DNA of 64,000 nt, taken from NCBI GenBank assembly GCA_949358305.1, contig OX442324.1, positions 2,717,501 through 2,781,500 of the forward strand, read 5' to 3'. Position 1 is the first letter of the stretch. The number at the start of each line of letters is the position of its first letter. The translations under genes were made by a program, and so were the position numbers. Origin of the DNA: Strigamia acuminata (lineage: Eukaryota > Arthropoda > Chilopoda > Geophilomorpha > Linotaeniidae). Of this stretch, positions 50,829 to 61,065 are shown in pieces. The notes under the pieces were generated by a model, which was not told the origin of the DNA, ran no database searches, and was given only the letters and a program-made list of their open reading frames with translations.

Positions 50829-51018
50829 TAATCGTTCTGTTGTCTAAGCGACTGTTAATATTTTTTGATTGCGTCCTGTTTTCTGCCTCTCCTTCGAAAC
50901 GGATAAAATCCAACGTGCTTTTGCTCACTTTGAGTGCGGTGAATTGGTTCGGTTTGATGCCTGCTTTGATTTTTTCCATCACTTCCCAGTTCGAGATGGA
51001 TTTGCCGGGGACTTTCAT
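50829..51018 (-). pseudogene. AKAP17A: Fragment of AKAP17A exon 1
   Basis: Inverse of 27,031-27,221: it encodes MKVPGKSISNWEVMEKIKAG through NRTIKL with two or three amino-acid changes and then ends. It is fused at 51,018/51,019 to a RARS1 intron, which corresponds to a 1.72-kb deletion of 25,311-27,030 in the copy. Confidence 0.9.
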
Positions 51019-51051
51019 TAATCAAATTATTCTTTTATTATTATTATATAG

Positions 51052-52931
51052 CTTCTGAAAGCCAGGAAAGGCATTTCCATCTCACCACGCGAAATTGCCA
51101 GCAGAATTATCTCCAAAGTTCCCAGCAATGACGTGATAGAGAAAACCGAAATAGCCGGGCCAGGATTTATTAACATATTTCTTAAACACGAATTTATTCA
51201 ACGACGTTTGCACGCAATTCTGTTGGGAGGCGTCAAGTCTCCGTACACTGGACCTCAGCACCGAGTTGCTGTCGATTTCTCGTCGCCGAACATCGCGAAA
51301 GAAATGCATGTCGGCCATTTACGAAGCACCATCATCGGAGAAAGTATTTGTCGACTTCTAGAATACGTCGGTCATGCGGTGACCAGAATTAATCATGTCG
51401 GAGATTGGGGCACTCAGTTCGGCATGTTAATTGCCCATTTGCAAGACGAATATCCCAATTTTTTGACGGTTTCGCCTCCAATTGCAGATTTACAACAGTT
51501 TTACAAAGTTAATTTAGGGTTAAAAAAAATGTTTTCTAACGAAAATTAATTTTTTTTTTTGATTTTCTTTTAGGAATCCAAAATTCGATTCGATGAAGAT
51601 GCAGAATTCAAGAAACGAGCGTATTCTTGTGTCGTTAAATTGCAAAATCACCATCCAGATTTTATCAAAGCTTGGAAATTAATTTGCAACGTAAGCAGAA
51701 AGGAATTCGAAGCGATTTACGATGTTCTGGACATCACGCTGATCGAAAGAGGCGAAAGCTTTTATCAAGACATGATGGTCGATGTCGTGAAAGAATTAGA
51801 AGAAAAAGGTGGAATTTTTAATTAAAATTTTTTTAAAAAAAAATTTGCAACGATTTTCATGCGTTTTTGCAATTTTTAGGCTTCCTGGAGGAGGACAACG
51901 GACGGAAAATTATGTTTTCCAAGGAACAGGATATTCCGCTGACGATTGTGAAGTCCGACGGCGGATTTACGTACGATACGTCGGACATGGCCGCCGTTCG
52001 TCATCGAGTACGCGACGAGAAACACGACCGACTGGTTTACGTCGTGGACGCCGGCCAAGCACAACACTTTCTCAGCGTTTTCGCTTGTGCCAAATTAGCT
52101 GGGTTTTACGACCCCGAAAAAGTGCGCATCGAGCATGCGCACTTTGGCGTCGTGTTGGGCGAAGACAAAAAGAAATTTAAGACTCGTTCCGGCGATACAG
52201 TTCGTTTGAAAGATCTGTTAAACGAAGGTCTCAGCCGATCGTTGCAGAAATTGCAGGAGAAAGGACGCGATAAGGTTCTGACGAAAGAAGAATTGGAAGC
52301 GGCGCAGCGAGCGGTTGCGTTCGGATGCATTAAATATGCGGATTTGTCGCATAATCGAACGAACGATTACATTTTCTCGTTTGATAAAGTGAGTTTGTTT
52401 TTATTTGATGCGGTTTAAGTGTTGGAAAGTTGTTTTATTTGTTTGTGTTTTTCGGCAGATGCTCGACGATAAAGGCAACACGGCGGCGTATCTGTTGTAT
52501 GCGCACACGCGAATCTGCTCGATCGCGCGAACCGCTCAAGTGAGTTGCGAGCAACTTCGAAAAGCGGCCGAAGAAGGACCGCCGACGTTTGATCATCCGA
52601 AAGAATTGAAGTTGGCTAAATTGTTGCTCCATTTCTCCGATGTTATCCTCCAGTGTTTGGAGGATTTGTTGATCCATTCGATTTGCGACTATTTGTACGA
52701 AATCGCTTGTACTTTTACGGAATTTTACGATAAATGTTATTGTATCGAAAAAGACAAACAAGGTACGTTAACCATTTTATATCATTTCTTTATATATATT
52801 TTATTTTATTCTAATTTACAGGCGAAATCGTCAAAGTTAACATGAATCGCTTGATGTTGTGCGAAGCTACTTCCGCTGTCATGGCGGCTTGTTTTAGCAT
52901 TTTGGGAATTAAAACCGTTGAGAAAATGTAA
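51052..52931 (+). pseudogene. RARS1: Second RARS1 copy, 5'-truncated but open
   Basis: Five exons (51,052-51,507; 51,574-51,808; 51,880-52,388; 52,459-52,762; 52,822-52,931) match RARS1 exons 4-8 in length and phase, with no stop or frameshift. Together they give 537 codons, holding the HIGH motif ([10 protein letters not shown]), the [10 protein letters not shown] region and the whole anticodon-binding domain. The first three exons, the start codon and the shared promoter are deleted. Translation could begin only at internal ATGs such as [10 protein letters not shown] (51,133). One coding change seen is HFSDVILQ in place of HFPDVILQ. Near-identity means little time for decay, so openness alone does not show function. 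Confidence 0.85.
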
Positions 52932-53099
52932 AATGTTTGGTCAATAAAATAACAATTTGTTTGAGAAGGACTAGAAACATCGAAGGCTTTTTTTATTATT
53001 AAATTTATTCAACATCTACAAACAATTCGCGTAAAAAAATCTTAAACAATTGCTGAAATAAATATAGAAATTTAGCGAAGTAAAATCACAAGAAAATTG

Positions 53100-53628
53100 C
53101 TAGTTTGATTTGTGCATATCGAGGAGTTGTTGCTGAAGTTTTTCTTCTTTAACTCTTCTTAAGTGATACAACTAAAGATAAAACATATACTAGTATGTAT
53201 ATTGGAAATGATTTATTTTCCGCAATGAATTCTTACGGTTCTTGATTCTAAGAATTTATGCAAAAATTCGTCGGTTTCCATTTTATTCTCTAGAAAAGTG
53301 AGCGCCAATTCCTCCGATTCTTCCTCCGCACGCAGCGCTGCGAATTTCAAATGCTGTTGGATACTTTCGGGCATAAACCGTTGCGCCAACTCTTGAAATC
53401 GAGCGTTGTAGTCGTCGTAGTCGCCGCGACACGACGTCAATTGGTCCACTTTATCTAACACCAGCTTCTTACATTCTTCTATTCGAGGCTGCTGTCTTAT
53501 ATCATAGAGTAAAGAATATTCTTTACTCTATGCTTATATTTTCCTCTAATAAAACAAAGTAATCAATTAATAAATTTGTAAATGAATTAAAAGTAAATTT
53601 TAAATTTTTCCTACTTGCAAGATTTTCA
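53100..53628 (-). pseudogene. VPS37A: 3' fragment of VPS37A with a palindromic insertion
   Basis: The last exon (53,171-53,100) and the Mod(r) exon (53,545-53,237) are present, plus a stub of the preceding exon. Exons 1-6 and most of 7 are missing. The Mod(r) exon is 37 nt longer than its source because of a 30-bp palindrome and a 7-bp duplication at 53,496-53,539, which breaks the frame. Confidence 0.88.
53503..53532. repeat. 30-bp perfect palindrome flanked by 7-bp direct repeats
   Basis: The half-site is CATAGAGTAAAGAAT. CTTATAT occurs on both sides (53,496-53,502 and 53,533-53,539). The source VPS37A exon at 22,807-22,830 has a single copy of that heptamer and no insert. Confidence 0.85.
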
Positions 53629-53835
53629 ATTGACTGGCTTTACTTCAGCTGATTTGTTTTCATTATAAAATGAAAACATTTAACTTAAGATGACTAAGAT
53701 AAGTTGGATAGTACTAATTTGATGGTGCTCTACAACTTTGTAATTGGAAATTTTGCTGTATCTTAAACCATTTAAAAGTTAGAAAGTGAATGACCCTGAA
53801 GATGACCTTCCGGGTTCAATTTAAGGTAAAATTTA
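53629..53835 (+). repeat. Dispersed repeat B, copy 2
   Basis: GACTAAGATAAGTTGGATAG and GGTGCTCTACAACTTTGTAA are shared with 62,125-62,270. The GCTCTACAACTTT, TTGGAAATTTTGCT and GATGACCTTG blocks are shared with 43,740-44,030, whose end reads GGGACACCCTGTATA, a common terminus of arthropod DNA elements. Confidence 0.7.
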
Positions 53836-54344
53836 AGGTAAAAATACGGGGAAAAGTGAGACCGACGTCTTGCCACCTAACGGAAACGAGGTTTTTTTTT
53901 CTCTCTCGACGTTTTGTGGTGATAACCATCTCGTAATTTAAAAACGTCTCCCGTTTTGAGTTATTGCAGAGCGTGGGCGTCAAATTTCGTTTAATTTAAG
54001 CCGAATTTAAGCCGAATTTAAGTCGTAGTAAAAATTGAGTGGGCAATGGCTGTCTCAATTCTTGAGTTTATGCGAGATTTGATCTACTGTGGCGTTTGGA
54101 TTGGACTGCGCGAGTCACTGCAGCAACAAGCCATTGTACATTGGGCATTAAAGCTGTAAACTGTTGGAATCCAGCGAGGTGCTATGTGCTCTAATCGGTT
54201 TTACGGTTTTACTAACTGAAAAGCGGTTCAGTATAATTTATTTAGTTTAGAAGCTGTCAGTCAAGACTACATATTAACAGGCCAGTAATAATAGCTTACA
54301 AGTCCAAAATGATCGGTAATAATTTCGTTTAACATCCCCTTGGT
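53836..54344. other. Intergenic, nothing recognised
   Basis: No coding frame, dyad or family match was seen apart from short AATTTAAGCCG repeats near 53,995-54,020. Confidence 0.4.
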
Positions 54345-54955
54345 TGTTTATTGCATTTCGACCGGGATTACAAGTATGGTTGGGGGTTTATATACCCCAA
54401 ATAATGTCACGCATTATATACGTGACGATGTCAGTATACAATACGTGATGATGACACGTATTGTATACATTACAGGACTAATGTGTATTGTTTAATCCAA
54501 CATTTTTCATTCATTCTTTTAAATATTTTCGGTCAATATTACGTGAAATATCAGAAGAAAGTGCCTACTGGATTACCTGTTATATCGGGATTCAGGGTAG
54601 AGTACCAATAAGCGGACAAAAATCTTTATTTTCAATTCAATTTCTTTTTTTAATAAACAAACAAATAAATAAAAACTGTGTAAATTAATTTCAAACTTTA
54701 ATTTCATCATTGGAGTCGCAAACAAACATGCAGAAATCAAACCTATTTTTCTACTTTTTCTTCAGACAAATGAAAAAACATCAGATTCGATTAAATTCGT
54801 TAGAAAATGCTTTTATTTCTCATTATTACAAAATTAAAACTACTGTAAAATATTCTAAAAACAGTGCTGCCACAAGGCAGATGTAATATTATTTACAAAA
54901 TAATGTACAAAAATATTTTTTTTTCATTGACATTTAAAGTTTTCTAAATAAATAA
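54345..54955. repeat. Inverted repeat C, left arm
   Basis: Inverse of 60,300-61,065, apart from about 240 bp (60,722-60,950) present only in the right arm. It holds the dyad ACACGTATTGTATACATTAC/CAATACGTGATGATGACACG, a GGTTGGGGGTTTATATACCC word and an ICMT exon end. Confidence 0.85.
54509..54611 (+). pseudogene. ICMT: C-terminal scrap of isoprenylcysteine carboxyl methyltransferase
   Basis: One frame reads ILLNIFGQYYVKYQKKVPTG followed by LPVISGFRVEYQ and a stop, the conserved end of ICMT. Everything upstream of this point is missing, including the NPIC block seen in the other copy. It is an inverted duplicate of part of 60,621-60,810. Confidence 0.75.
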
Positions 54956-56384
54956 AGACCACCACTAATAATTAAATTAAAAACGTTCTATAGCTGCTAA
55001 GTAAACTAAGTTTGTTTAGATCGACAATATAAAAAATATAATGTGTTGTTTTTTCTTTTTGATATTGCTAATAAACGTTGTGATACAATGCTGTGAATCT
55101 GAATATTATAGGATAATACTTGTTTTTGTTTTTTTTATACGGATGGGATTCGTAGGATTCGGATAGATTCGGGGGATTCGGATGGGATTGGGAGGGGATT
55201 CGATGGGACTTGGAAAGATGCATATTATCATCACATCATTATCTTTAAAACTGAATAATAAATATGAAATTTACCGGCAGTTTTGATCAAGTTATGTAAT
55301 AAAACACTACAGAATTCAGAAATTATCACGAAAGCAAAACCTAATTCCAGCCAATAGTAAACAATATTAAAAATACAAAAAATAAACCAAAGATATTGCT
55401 AAATTTTAATAACCAAAGTTAAAAAATTAAATTAAAAGCGAGGGGCGCAGGTGGGTGCAGGTCGAGCGCGCACGAGGGGAAATTCAATTACCGAGTCATT
55501 TAGACTTGTCAATTATTCCAGTTTTGGAAAACAAACTTTTTCTATTGTCTCTTGAATTAGTGACTTTTTTGATTTCTATTCAAAATTCAAAATTTAAAAA
55601 AAAAAATATTTCCAGAAAATTTGTTATAATTAATTAAATTAAATTTAATTAATTTAAATCCCACGAAATGCATGTTTAAAACAGAAACTTGATAAAGTTT
55701 ACCACCAAAAAACTTTTTCAACAACTTCCATAAAATGAAAATAAAACAATAAATGAAACAGTTGTAAATCAGCTGAATGAAGACCTCTTTATCAGGTCAC
55801 ATCAAGGCCTGGGTTATTATGAGGAAGTGAGAAGCCTTGGAATCAAACATCATGACGTATTCATGGCAGTGCATTTAACCAAAAAAATCATTTATCAAAC
55901 ATACCGGTAATGTGGAATTAAACTTTTAAGAAAAAAAAAATCTTTTTATAATTTGTCTCATCACCTGTATGCCACAGGAAAAAAGCTAATTTCATGGTTA
56001 TGTGCCCCAAGTAAAGCGAGGAATGTCGTATCTTTCTTTCTTTCTCTCTTTCTTTTATATTTTCCATTTATTTTTCTTGCATTTCCCTTCAAACACCTGT
56101 CGGGTTGACTTTGCCTAAAGGGGACCGGTGTCTCTTTACTGAATATTGGGGGAGGAACACCTGCTGCCATTTATATCACACCTCTCAAGGGTAAAGACAC
56201 GTCCGGCCCCTCTTCACACAGGTCACACACACACACACACACACCCACACACACACACACACTGTAAACTCTCCGACTTGCGCCACAAATTGAATTGTCC
56301 AAGTTTCATGTTTCATATTAATTTTTTTGAAGAATATTCGTCCTAGGAGTCATACATTTCTGTAATTTTATTAGGGGTTACAAT
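54956..56384. other. Intergenic; GGGATTCG tract and a CA microsatellite
   Basis: GATGGGATTCGGATAG-like repeats lie at 55,140-55,215 and (CA)n at 56,221-56,263. The 60-70-codon frames here have no splice context or recognised domain. Confidence 0.45.
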
Positions 56385-56635
56385 ACCTGGCGCGGAATGA
56401 ATGAGCGCGGAAAGTAATTCCGCGCTTATTCATACGCGCTTATTCAGTCCGCGGCTGATCATTCCGCGCCTGTTCAGTTGTGGCAATGAGAATTCCGCGC
56501 TCAGGCAATTCCAGAACTGACTAAGCGCGGAATGGTGTGCTGTAAAGAATTCCGCGCTTAGGCAAGTCAAGAACTGACTAAGCGCGGAATGGTGTTCTGT
56601 AGGGAATTCCGCGCTTAGTCAGTTCTGGGATTATA
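56385..56635. repeat. GCGCGGAAT dyad cluster 1
   Basis: About ten copies of GCGCGGAAT or its inverse ATTCCGCGC, most within the longer word AATTCCGCGCTTAGTCAGTT or its inverse. Pairs face each other, forming nested hairpins. A unit of about 62 bp (CTGACTAAGCGCGGAATGGT) is repeated near 56,520 and 56,580. Confidence 0.8.
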
Positions 56636-57003
56636 GTGGTGCCCAAACTATCCAACTAAAGGACCGCAATTCATGTGACGAGTGGGCACTAAGGTGATCA
56701 ATGCGACGTTTCGCGTAGATACGAGTGGCCGACGATTGAATTTAAAATGCCGACACGGTTTGTTGTCCAAAATGAATTACTAAACACCGTTAAAACCAAT
56801 CAAAGTAATAGGTTTATTTTTTAATTTTGCGGCGGACATTACGATGCATTCAAACATGGTGGCGCCCAGATCGTGTCGGCGTTAAACGAACATTTTTCAA
56901 GTGTGAGAACGTTTACCCAACGGCTTTCAACGTGGGAATACGTATATTCAGCGGTGGTTGGTTTTGTACCTGTTCGCCGCAAAAATCAAAAATAAACCTT
57001 TTT

Positions 57004-57207
57004 TTAAAAGTCCGTAATGTCAAATTGTTTATCAAACAGTATGTTGTCACTTTCCACTACTAATTCGATCGATTCCATGGTATTTCGTCGATTTTTAAAT
57101 TGCTGAATTATGTTTAAAAAAGGGAGCCACAACCACAATTCGTTGGTGAAATAAAAGAATAATAATTCGTAATCAATCTTGAACGGGAACTTGTTGAAAT
57201 GATCCAT
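57004..57207 (-). other. Candidate coding exon, unrecognised
   Basis: A 67-codon frame starting MDHFNKFPFKIDYELLFFYF has protein-like composition and starts at an ATG. It is head-to-head with another protein-like frame at 57,275-57,481 on the plus strand (LSCHEGQNETYLSRLIEHEN). Neither has a recognised family or confirmed splice partners. Confidence 0.2.
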
Positions 57208-57434
57208 TTGTGTTAGTCACTTTAATTAAAAATTTACAAATTCAAAATTCAAAATTTACGAATACAAATACGTATTGCATACACAATATATTTCTCTTAA
57301 AATTGCCTGGAAACACGTGCTATTTTTGTCGTGCCACGAGGGTCAAAACGAGACGTATCTCTCGCGTTTGATTGAACATGAAAACGCACACGGAAAAACG
57401 CACCTTTACGAGATTTGGCATCAATTGCTAGGTG

Positions 57435-57710
57435 ACGAATTTTTTCGAATTCCGCGGTTATTCAGTTTTAATTTATATTGAAAATATTATTTCCGCGCTT
57501 ATTCAGTTTCCAATTTCTGATGATTTTATTACATGTTATTTTCAGTTTCCGCGCTTATTCAGTTTGGATTTCTACATTCCGCACTAATTCAAATGTTGGT
57601 TTTGAAATTCCGCGCCAATTCATTCCGCGCTCAATCAAACAATACAAAATCCTATTTCGAAATAAAAATTTATTCCGCGCCAATTCTTTCCGCGCTTATT
57701 ACGAATCCCC
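57435..57710. repeat. TTCCGCGC(T/C)TATTCA cluster 2
   Basis: Eight or more copies of TTCCGCGCTTATTCAGTTT or TTCCGCGCCAATTC in one orientation, separated by 10-50 bp of AT-rich DNA. The same word family occurs at 56,385 and 34,000-34,310. Confidence 0.8.
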
Positions 57711-58096
57711 TTTATTAGATTCACACAGGTGTAAACATTTCCCCCACCATTCCGCATAATTTCCTATAATAGAATTTCCAAATTGGTTTCTAACAAAAAA
57801 AAACTTCTAAACGTCATTTTTATTTGATTTATATTTATGTATTGGAGCATTTTACGCTAATCTGTTTGGCATTAAAAATTAAAAACGAATTAAAACACCG
57901 GTGATTTATTTGCTTCCATTTTGACCACTTTAAAAAGTGAATCTCATTTCATGCTCAATAAATTATGCATGGTTTCTTTTTTTAAACCAATATAAAATAG
58001 AATGGTAAAATACTGTTAAAATTTAGCGAAGAATTATCCATCGCTCCGTTGCTTAGCGACCACGTGTTTCGCAGCGAAGTCGCCCATCGGAATAAT
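57711..58096. other. Intergenic, nothing recognised
   Basis: AT-rich, no coding frame. Confidence 0.4.
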
Positions 58097-58174
58097 TTGA
58101 CGCGCTATCTTTGAAATTGTTGGAAAACATGCGAAAAACATTGTTTTCCAACAATTTCAAAGATAGCGCGTCAA
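58097..58174. repeat. Perfect hairpin with 33-bp arms and 12-base loop
   Basis: Arms 58,097-58,129 and 58,142-58,174 are exact inverses (each contains GACGCGCTATCTTTGAAATT or its complement). If transcribed it would fold like a small-RNA precursor; perfect pairing also fits a recent inverted duplication. Confidence 0.85.
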
Positions 58175-58899
58175 AACAATATCACCTTCGTTAAAATCTG
58201 ATTATTTGATGAAATAAGACTTATTTTACTTGCAAAAACCTATACATTAATTTATTGCCGTTTGTATTTGCCGTTATACAGAAGAAAATAACTGCACCAG
58301 AGCGAATAAAAATGACATGTCTTTTTAAGTACGGATCGACTTCCATTTAGCCACAAAATGCATTAAAGTTTTCGATCCAAAGTGCTCCGACTTACTAATT
58401 CCTGCAATTCCTCGCAAAAAACTTTATTTTAATTTAATTAAACTAGAATTAGCTATTTCACCGTGTCGCCATCTATCGCCAGAATAAAAATCTCAAAAAC
58501 GAGCTCGAAATTTAAATTTAGTAAACTATAATAATTCACTACAAACGAGGAAAAATATTATGCTCTCTCCTGAGACTAAATTGGGCTAATTATTGCATGG
58601 TTTTATTCATTTGATTTAATTTAATTGTCTGCACCGACGATTTTTCAATTTGGCCCTGACTTCTCTATTTTGCACTTGCATTTTCAAACATTTTTTTTCT
58701 CTAATTGAGCCAAAAAAGTAAATAAAGGAAATTTTCCATTTGCCACACGAACAAAACATGGTTGTTTAATTCGAAGAGAAGATTAACAACAACTAAAGAA
58801 TCATACATAACAACAGAGACACTTTACCGTATAAAATTATACATTAACAATTTGCAGCGGCACTCTTCACTGCAATAACCGTTGCTTAGCAACCAGCCA
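58175..58899. other. Intergenic, nothing recognised
   Basis: AT-rich. The segment near 58,860-58,900 may be a promoter for the candidate gene that follows. Confidence 0.35.
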
Positions 58900-59251
58900 A
58901 TGAGCCTCAGACGGAGAGGCGGGAAGCGGCGCACACTAAAACCCGGCTGTCAATCGTCAATCGAAATGGAGAGAAAGCATTGGCAACCGAATCGCTCCAA
59001 AATGGCGTCGCGTCCAGGCAGAACTCGCACCAACCCAACGAGCCGCGCTGCTAGCGGGACGAAGGCGACGAGCACGACTAACGGAGGCAGTGGGAACGAA
59101 AGACGGGTAAAATTTGATCCTATCAGCGTAGTAAAATAAACTCCCTGACTAATTCTCTTTATTTGTACAGGCGAGGAGTACGAGAAAGCGGATGAGCGCA
59201 CATTTTAAAATTAATTTTACAGCAAGCCAAACACAGCGGGCTAAATGCTGA
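58900..59251 (+). CDS. Possible basic Ser/Thr-rich small protein, two exons
   Basis: Exon 1 (58,900-59,106), from ATG (MSLRRRGGKRRTLK), ends at a GTAAAA donor; exon 2 (59,171-59,251) follows a TACAG acceptor and stays in frame to a stop, for 95 residues. A later in-frame ATG (58,966, MERKHWQPNRSK) is an alternative. Exon 1 is GC-rich against its surroundings and carries RPGRTRTNPTSRAASGTKAT. No family is recognised. It may be a 5' exon of a larger gene. Confidence 0.3.
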
Positions 59252-59573
59252 CATCCACCTCGCTCTTGATTCGTCCATATTTTGATTGTTGTGTTTCAAA
59301 TTCCACCACCGCGATTACCTCATTGTTGGGAGCGCTGGCGGCCATCATCTTGCTGACTTAATGATAATGACGGGTATTTTTTTTCTTTTTTTCTTAACAA
59401 GGGGGAACTAGCGCCCCCCTTGACCCCCCGCGGACCTCACCTTAACTGGTTTTATTTGTGTGAAGGGACATGGGCAGTAATCACAACGCGCCATTTTGAA
59501 ACACAACAATCCAACAATCCAACAATCGAATATTCGGACCAATCAAGAGCAAGGTGGATGTCAGCATTTAGTC
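59242..59573. repeat. Imperfect inverted repeat, arms about 80-100 bp
   Basis: 59,242-59,320 is the approximate inverse of 59,476-59,573 (shared words GAGGTGGATGTCAGCATTTA or AAGGTGGATGTC, ATTTTGAAACACAACAATC). The arm spacing is about 155 bp. The right arm ends beside the FH2 exon. Confidence 0.65.
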
Positions 59574-59581
59574 GCTTTCAG

Positions 59582-60112
59582 CCAAACAGGAAAGACGAAT
59601 CGTTGCTCAAGTTCACAGAGAAAATGCAGTATTTGGAAGAAGCATCCAAGTAAATAGTGGCTAAAACGGGAAGAAATAATATTTTTTTCAAGTCTCATGT
59701 TAAATTTTATTGCAGAACGTCAATTGATCAGTTGAAAAGCGAGATATCGGCTTTGGATGCACGTGTGGAAAAGATTTCAACGCAAGTTAATTCGGCTGAA
59801 ATGGACATACAGGAGCAAATGCAGACTTCCTAGTGGTGAACAGCACAGAAATTAAGGGGAAAAAGGATGGGTTCATCTACCCTCTAGCCTAGTTTCTGAA
59901 CTTAACAAATATTTACACTTATATTTCAATATTAGCTTCCATTATATCAAATAAATATTTGTTCAAAAACGGGGGGTGCTCATAAAATATTAATGGTTTT
60001 TTTCATACATATATATTTTTTTTCACAGTTTGCTCGTCAACAATTACAAGTACTTCACGATGATGTGCAGGAATTGGACATTGTTCGTGTCAGTTTAGCT
60101 GAATTTTATTGC
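59582..60112 (+). pseudogene. Formin FH2 domain, C-terminal fragment (FHDC1/INF2 type)
   Basis: Exons 59,582-59,649, 59,716-59,832 and 60,029-60,112 read KDESLLKFTEKMQYLEEASK, TSIDQLKSEISALDARVEK, then ADFL joined to FARQQLQVLHDDVQELDIVR and VSLAEFYC. This is the end of an FH2 actin-nucleating domain in its usual order. The frame shifts by one base near 59,820: the first frame stops after EQMQTS while ADFL is in another frame. The rest of the domain and the FH1 region are absent. A GC-rich Arg-rich block at 60,132-60,270 (RRLRSRNRSRDDVDDLMDC) may be a later exon. Probably a broken gene fragment. Confidence 0.55.
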
Positions 60113-60299
60113 GTAGATCAACAACTCCCCGATGGTGGGTCGTCGCAGAATCGATTCCAACTGGAGCGGCGACGCCGACAATTCCCCCGACATCACTCCG
60201 AACGGGACCGTGAGACGACTGAGAAGTAGAAACCGATCGAGAGACGACGTCGACGATCTTATGGATTGTAGGAAAGGATAGAAGGTTTAAAAAATATTT

Positions 60300-61065
60300 A
60301 AATGTCAATGGAAAAAAAATATTTTTGTACATTATTTTGTAAATAATTTTACATCTGCCTTGTGGCAGCACTGTTTTTAGAATATTTTACAGTAGCTTTA
60401 ATTTTATAATAATGAGAAATAAAAGCATTTTCACATGAATTTAATCGAATCCGATGATTTTTCATTTGTTGGAAGGAAAAGTAGAAAAATAGGTTTGATT
60501 TCTGCATGTTTGCGACTCCAATCATGAAATTAAAGTTTGAAATTAATTTACACAGTTTTTATTTATTTGTTTGTTTATTAAAAAAAAGAAATTGAATTGA
60601 AAATAAAGATTTTTGTCCGCTTATTGGTAATCTACCCTGAATCCCGATATAACAGGTAATCCAGTAGGCACTTTCTTCTGATATTTCACGTAATCTTGAC
60701 CGAAAATATTTAAAAGAATGAATTCTTCTTCGTATATCCATCCGCAAGTTAAAGAAATTCCATGATGCGATAGTGTAACCGATTAAACAGATCGGATTGC
60801 ACAACACAATCTGCAATTAGAAATAAACTTTTAGTGAGTAAATGCTACAAAGAAGGCTGCAAAAGTAGATTATTTGCTTCTAAAAAATGCTTATTCAAGA
60901 AACACAATTCCAGCAATTTCCATTAAAAAATATAGTGTTGGATTGAACAATACACATTAGTCCTGTAATGTATACAATACGTGTCATCGTCACGTATTGT
61001 ATACTGACATAGTCACGTATATAATGCGTGACATTATTTGGGGTATATAAACCCCCAACCATTGT
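60300..61065. repeat. Inverted repeat C, right arm
   Basis: Inverse of 54,345-54,955 with an extra 240 bp that includes the upstream half of the ICMT exon. The arms are about 5.3 kb apart. Confidence 0.85.
60621..60810 (-). pseudogene. ICMT: Last exon of ICMT, frameshifted
   Basis: After a TTCTAATTGCAG acceptor the exon reads IVLCNPICLIGYTIASWNFF, then shifts by one base near 60,735 to IYEEEFILLNIFGQDYVKYQ, KKVPTGLPVISGFRVDYQ and a stop. These are the C-terminal blocks of the ER enzyme that methylates prenylated CAAX proteins. The upstream exons with the RHPSY region were not found nearby. The shift and isolation suggest a pseudogene fragment, unless the missing base is a sequencing error. 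Confidence 0.75.

Larger units (their letters stand above)
51019..53626. repeat. Segmental duplication block D2', inverted copy
   Basis: Inverse of 22,726-25,310. It includes the VPS37A/RARS1 intergenic region. It ends exactly where a dispersed repeat (53,629 onward) begins. Confidence 0.9.

Noticed and set aside
47494-53626. Simple haplotype duplication or whole-block fold-back artefact as the full explanation
   Set aside because: The copy has internal deletions, a changed block order, different minisatellite lengths and a unique insertion, which a simple artefact would not give. Misassembly is still possible and is stated as the main check.
59716-59833. Coiled-coil block first considered as BRK1, HSBP1 or a BLOC-1 subunit
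   Set aside because: The order of blocks with the following FARQQLQVL...SLAEFYC exon fits the FH2 domain end better than any of those.
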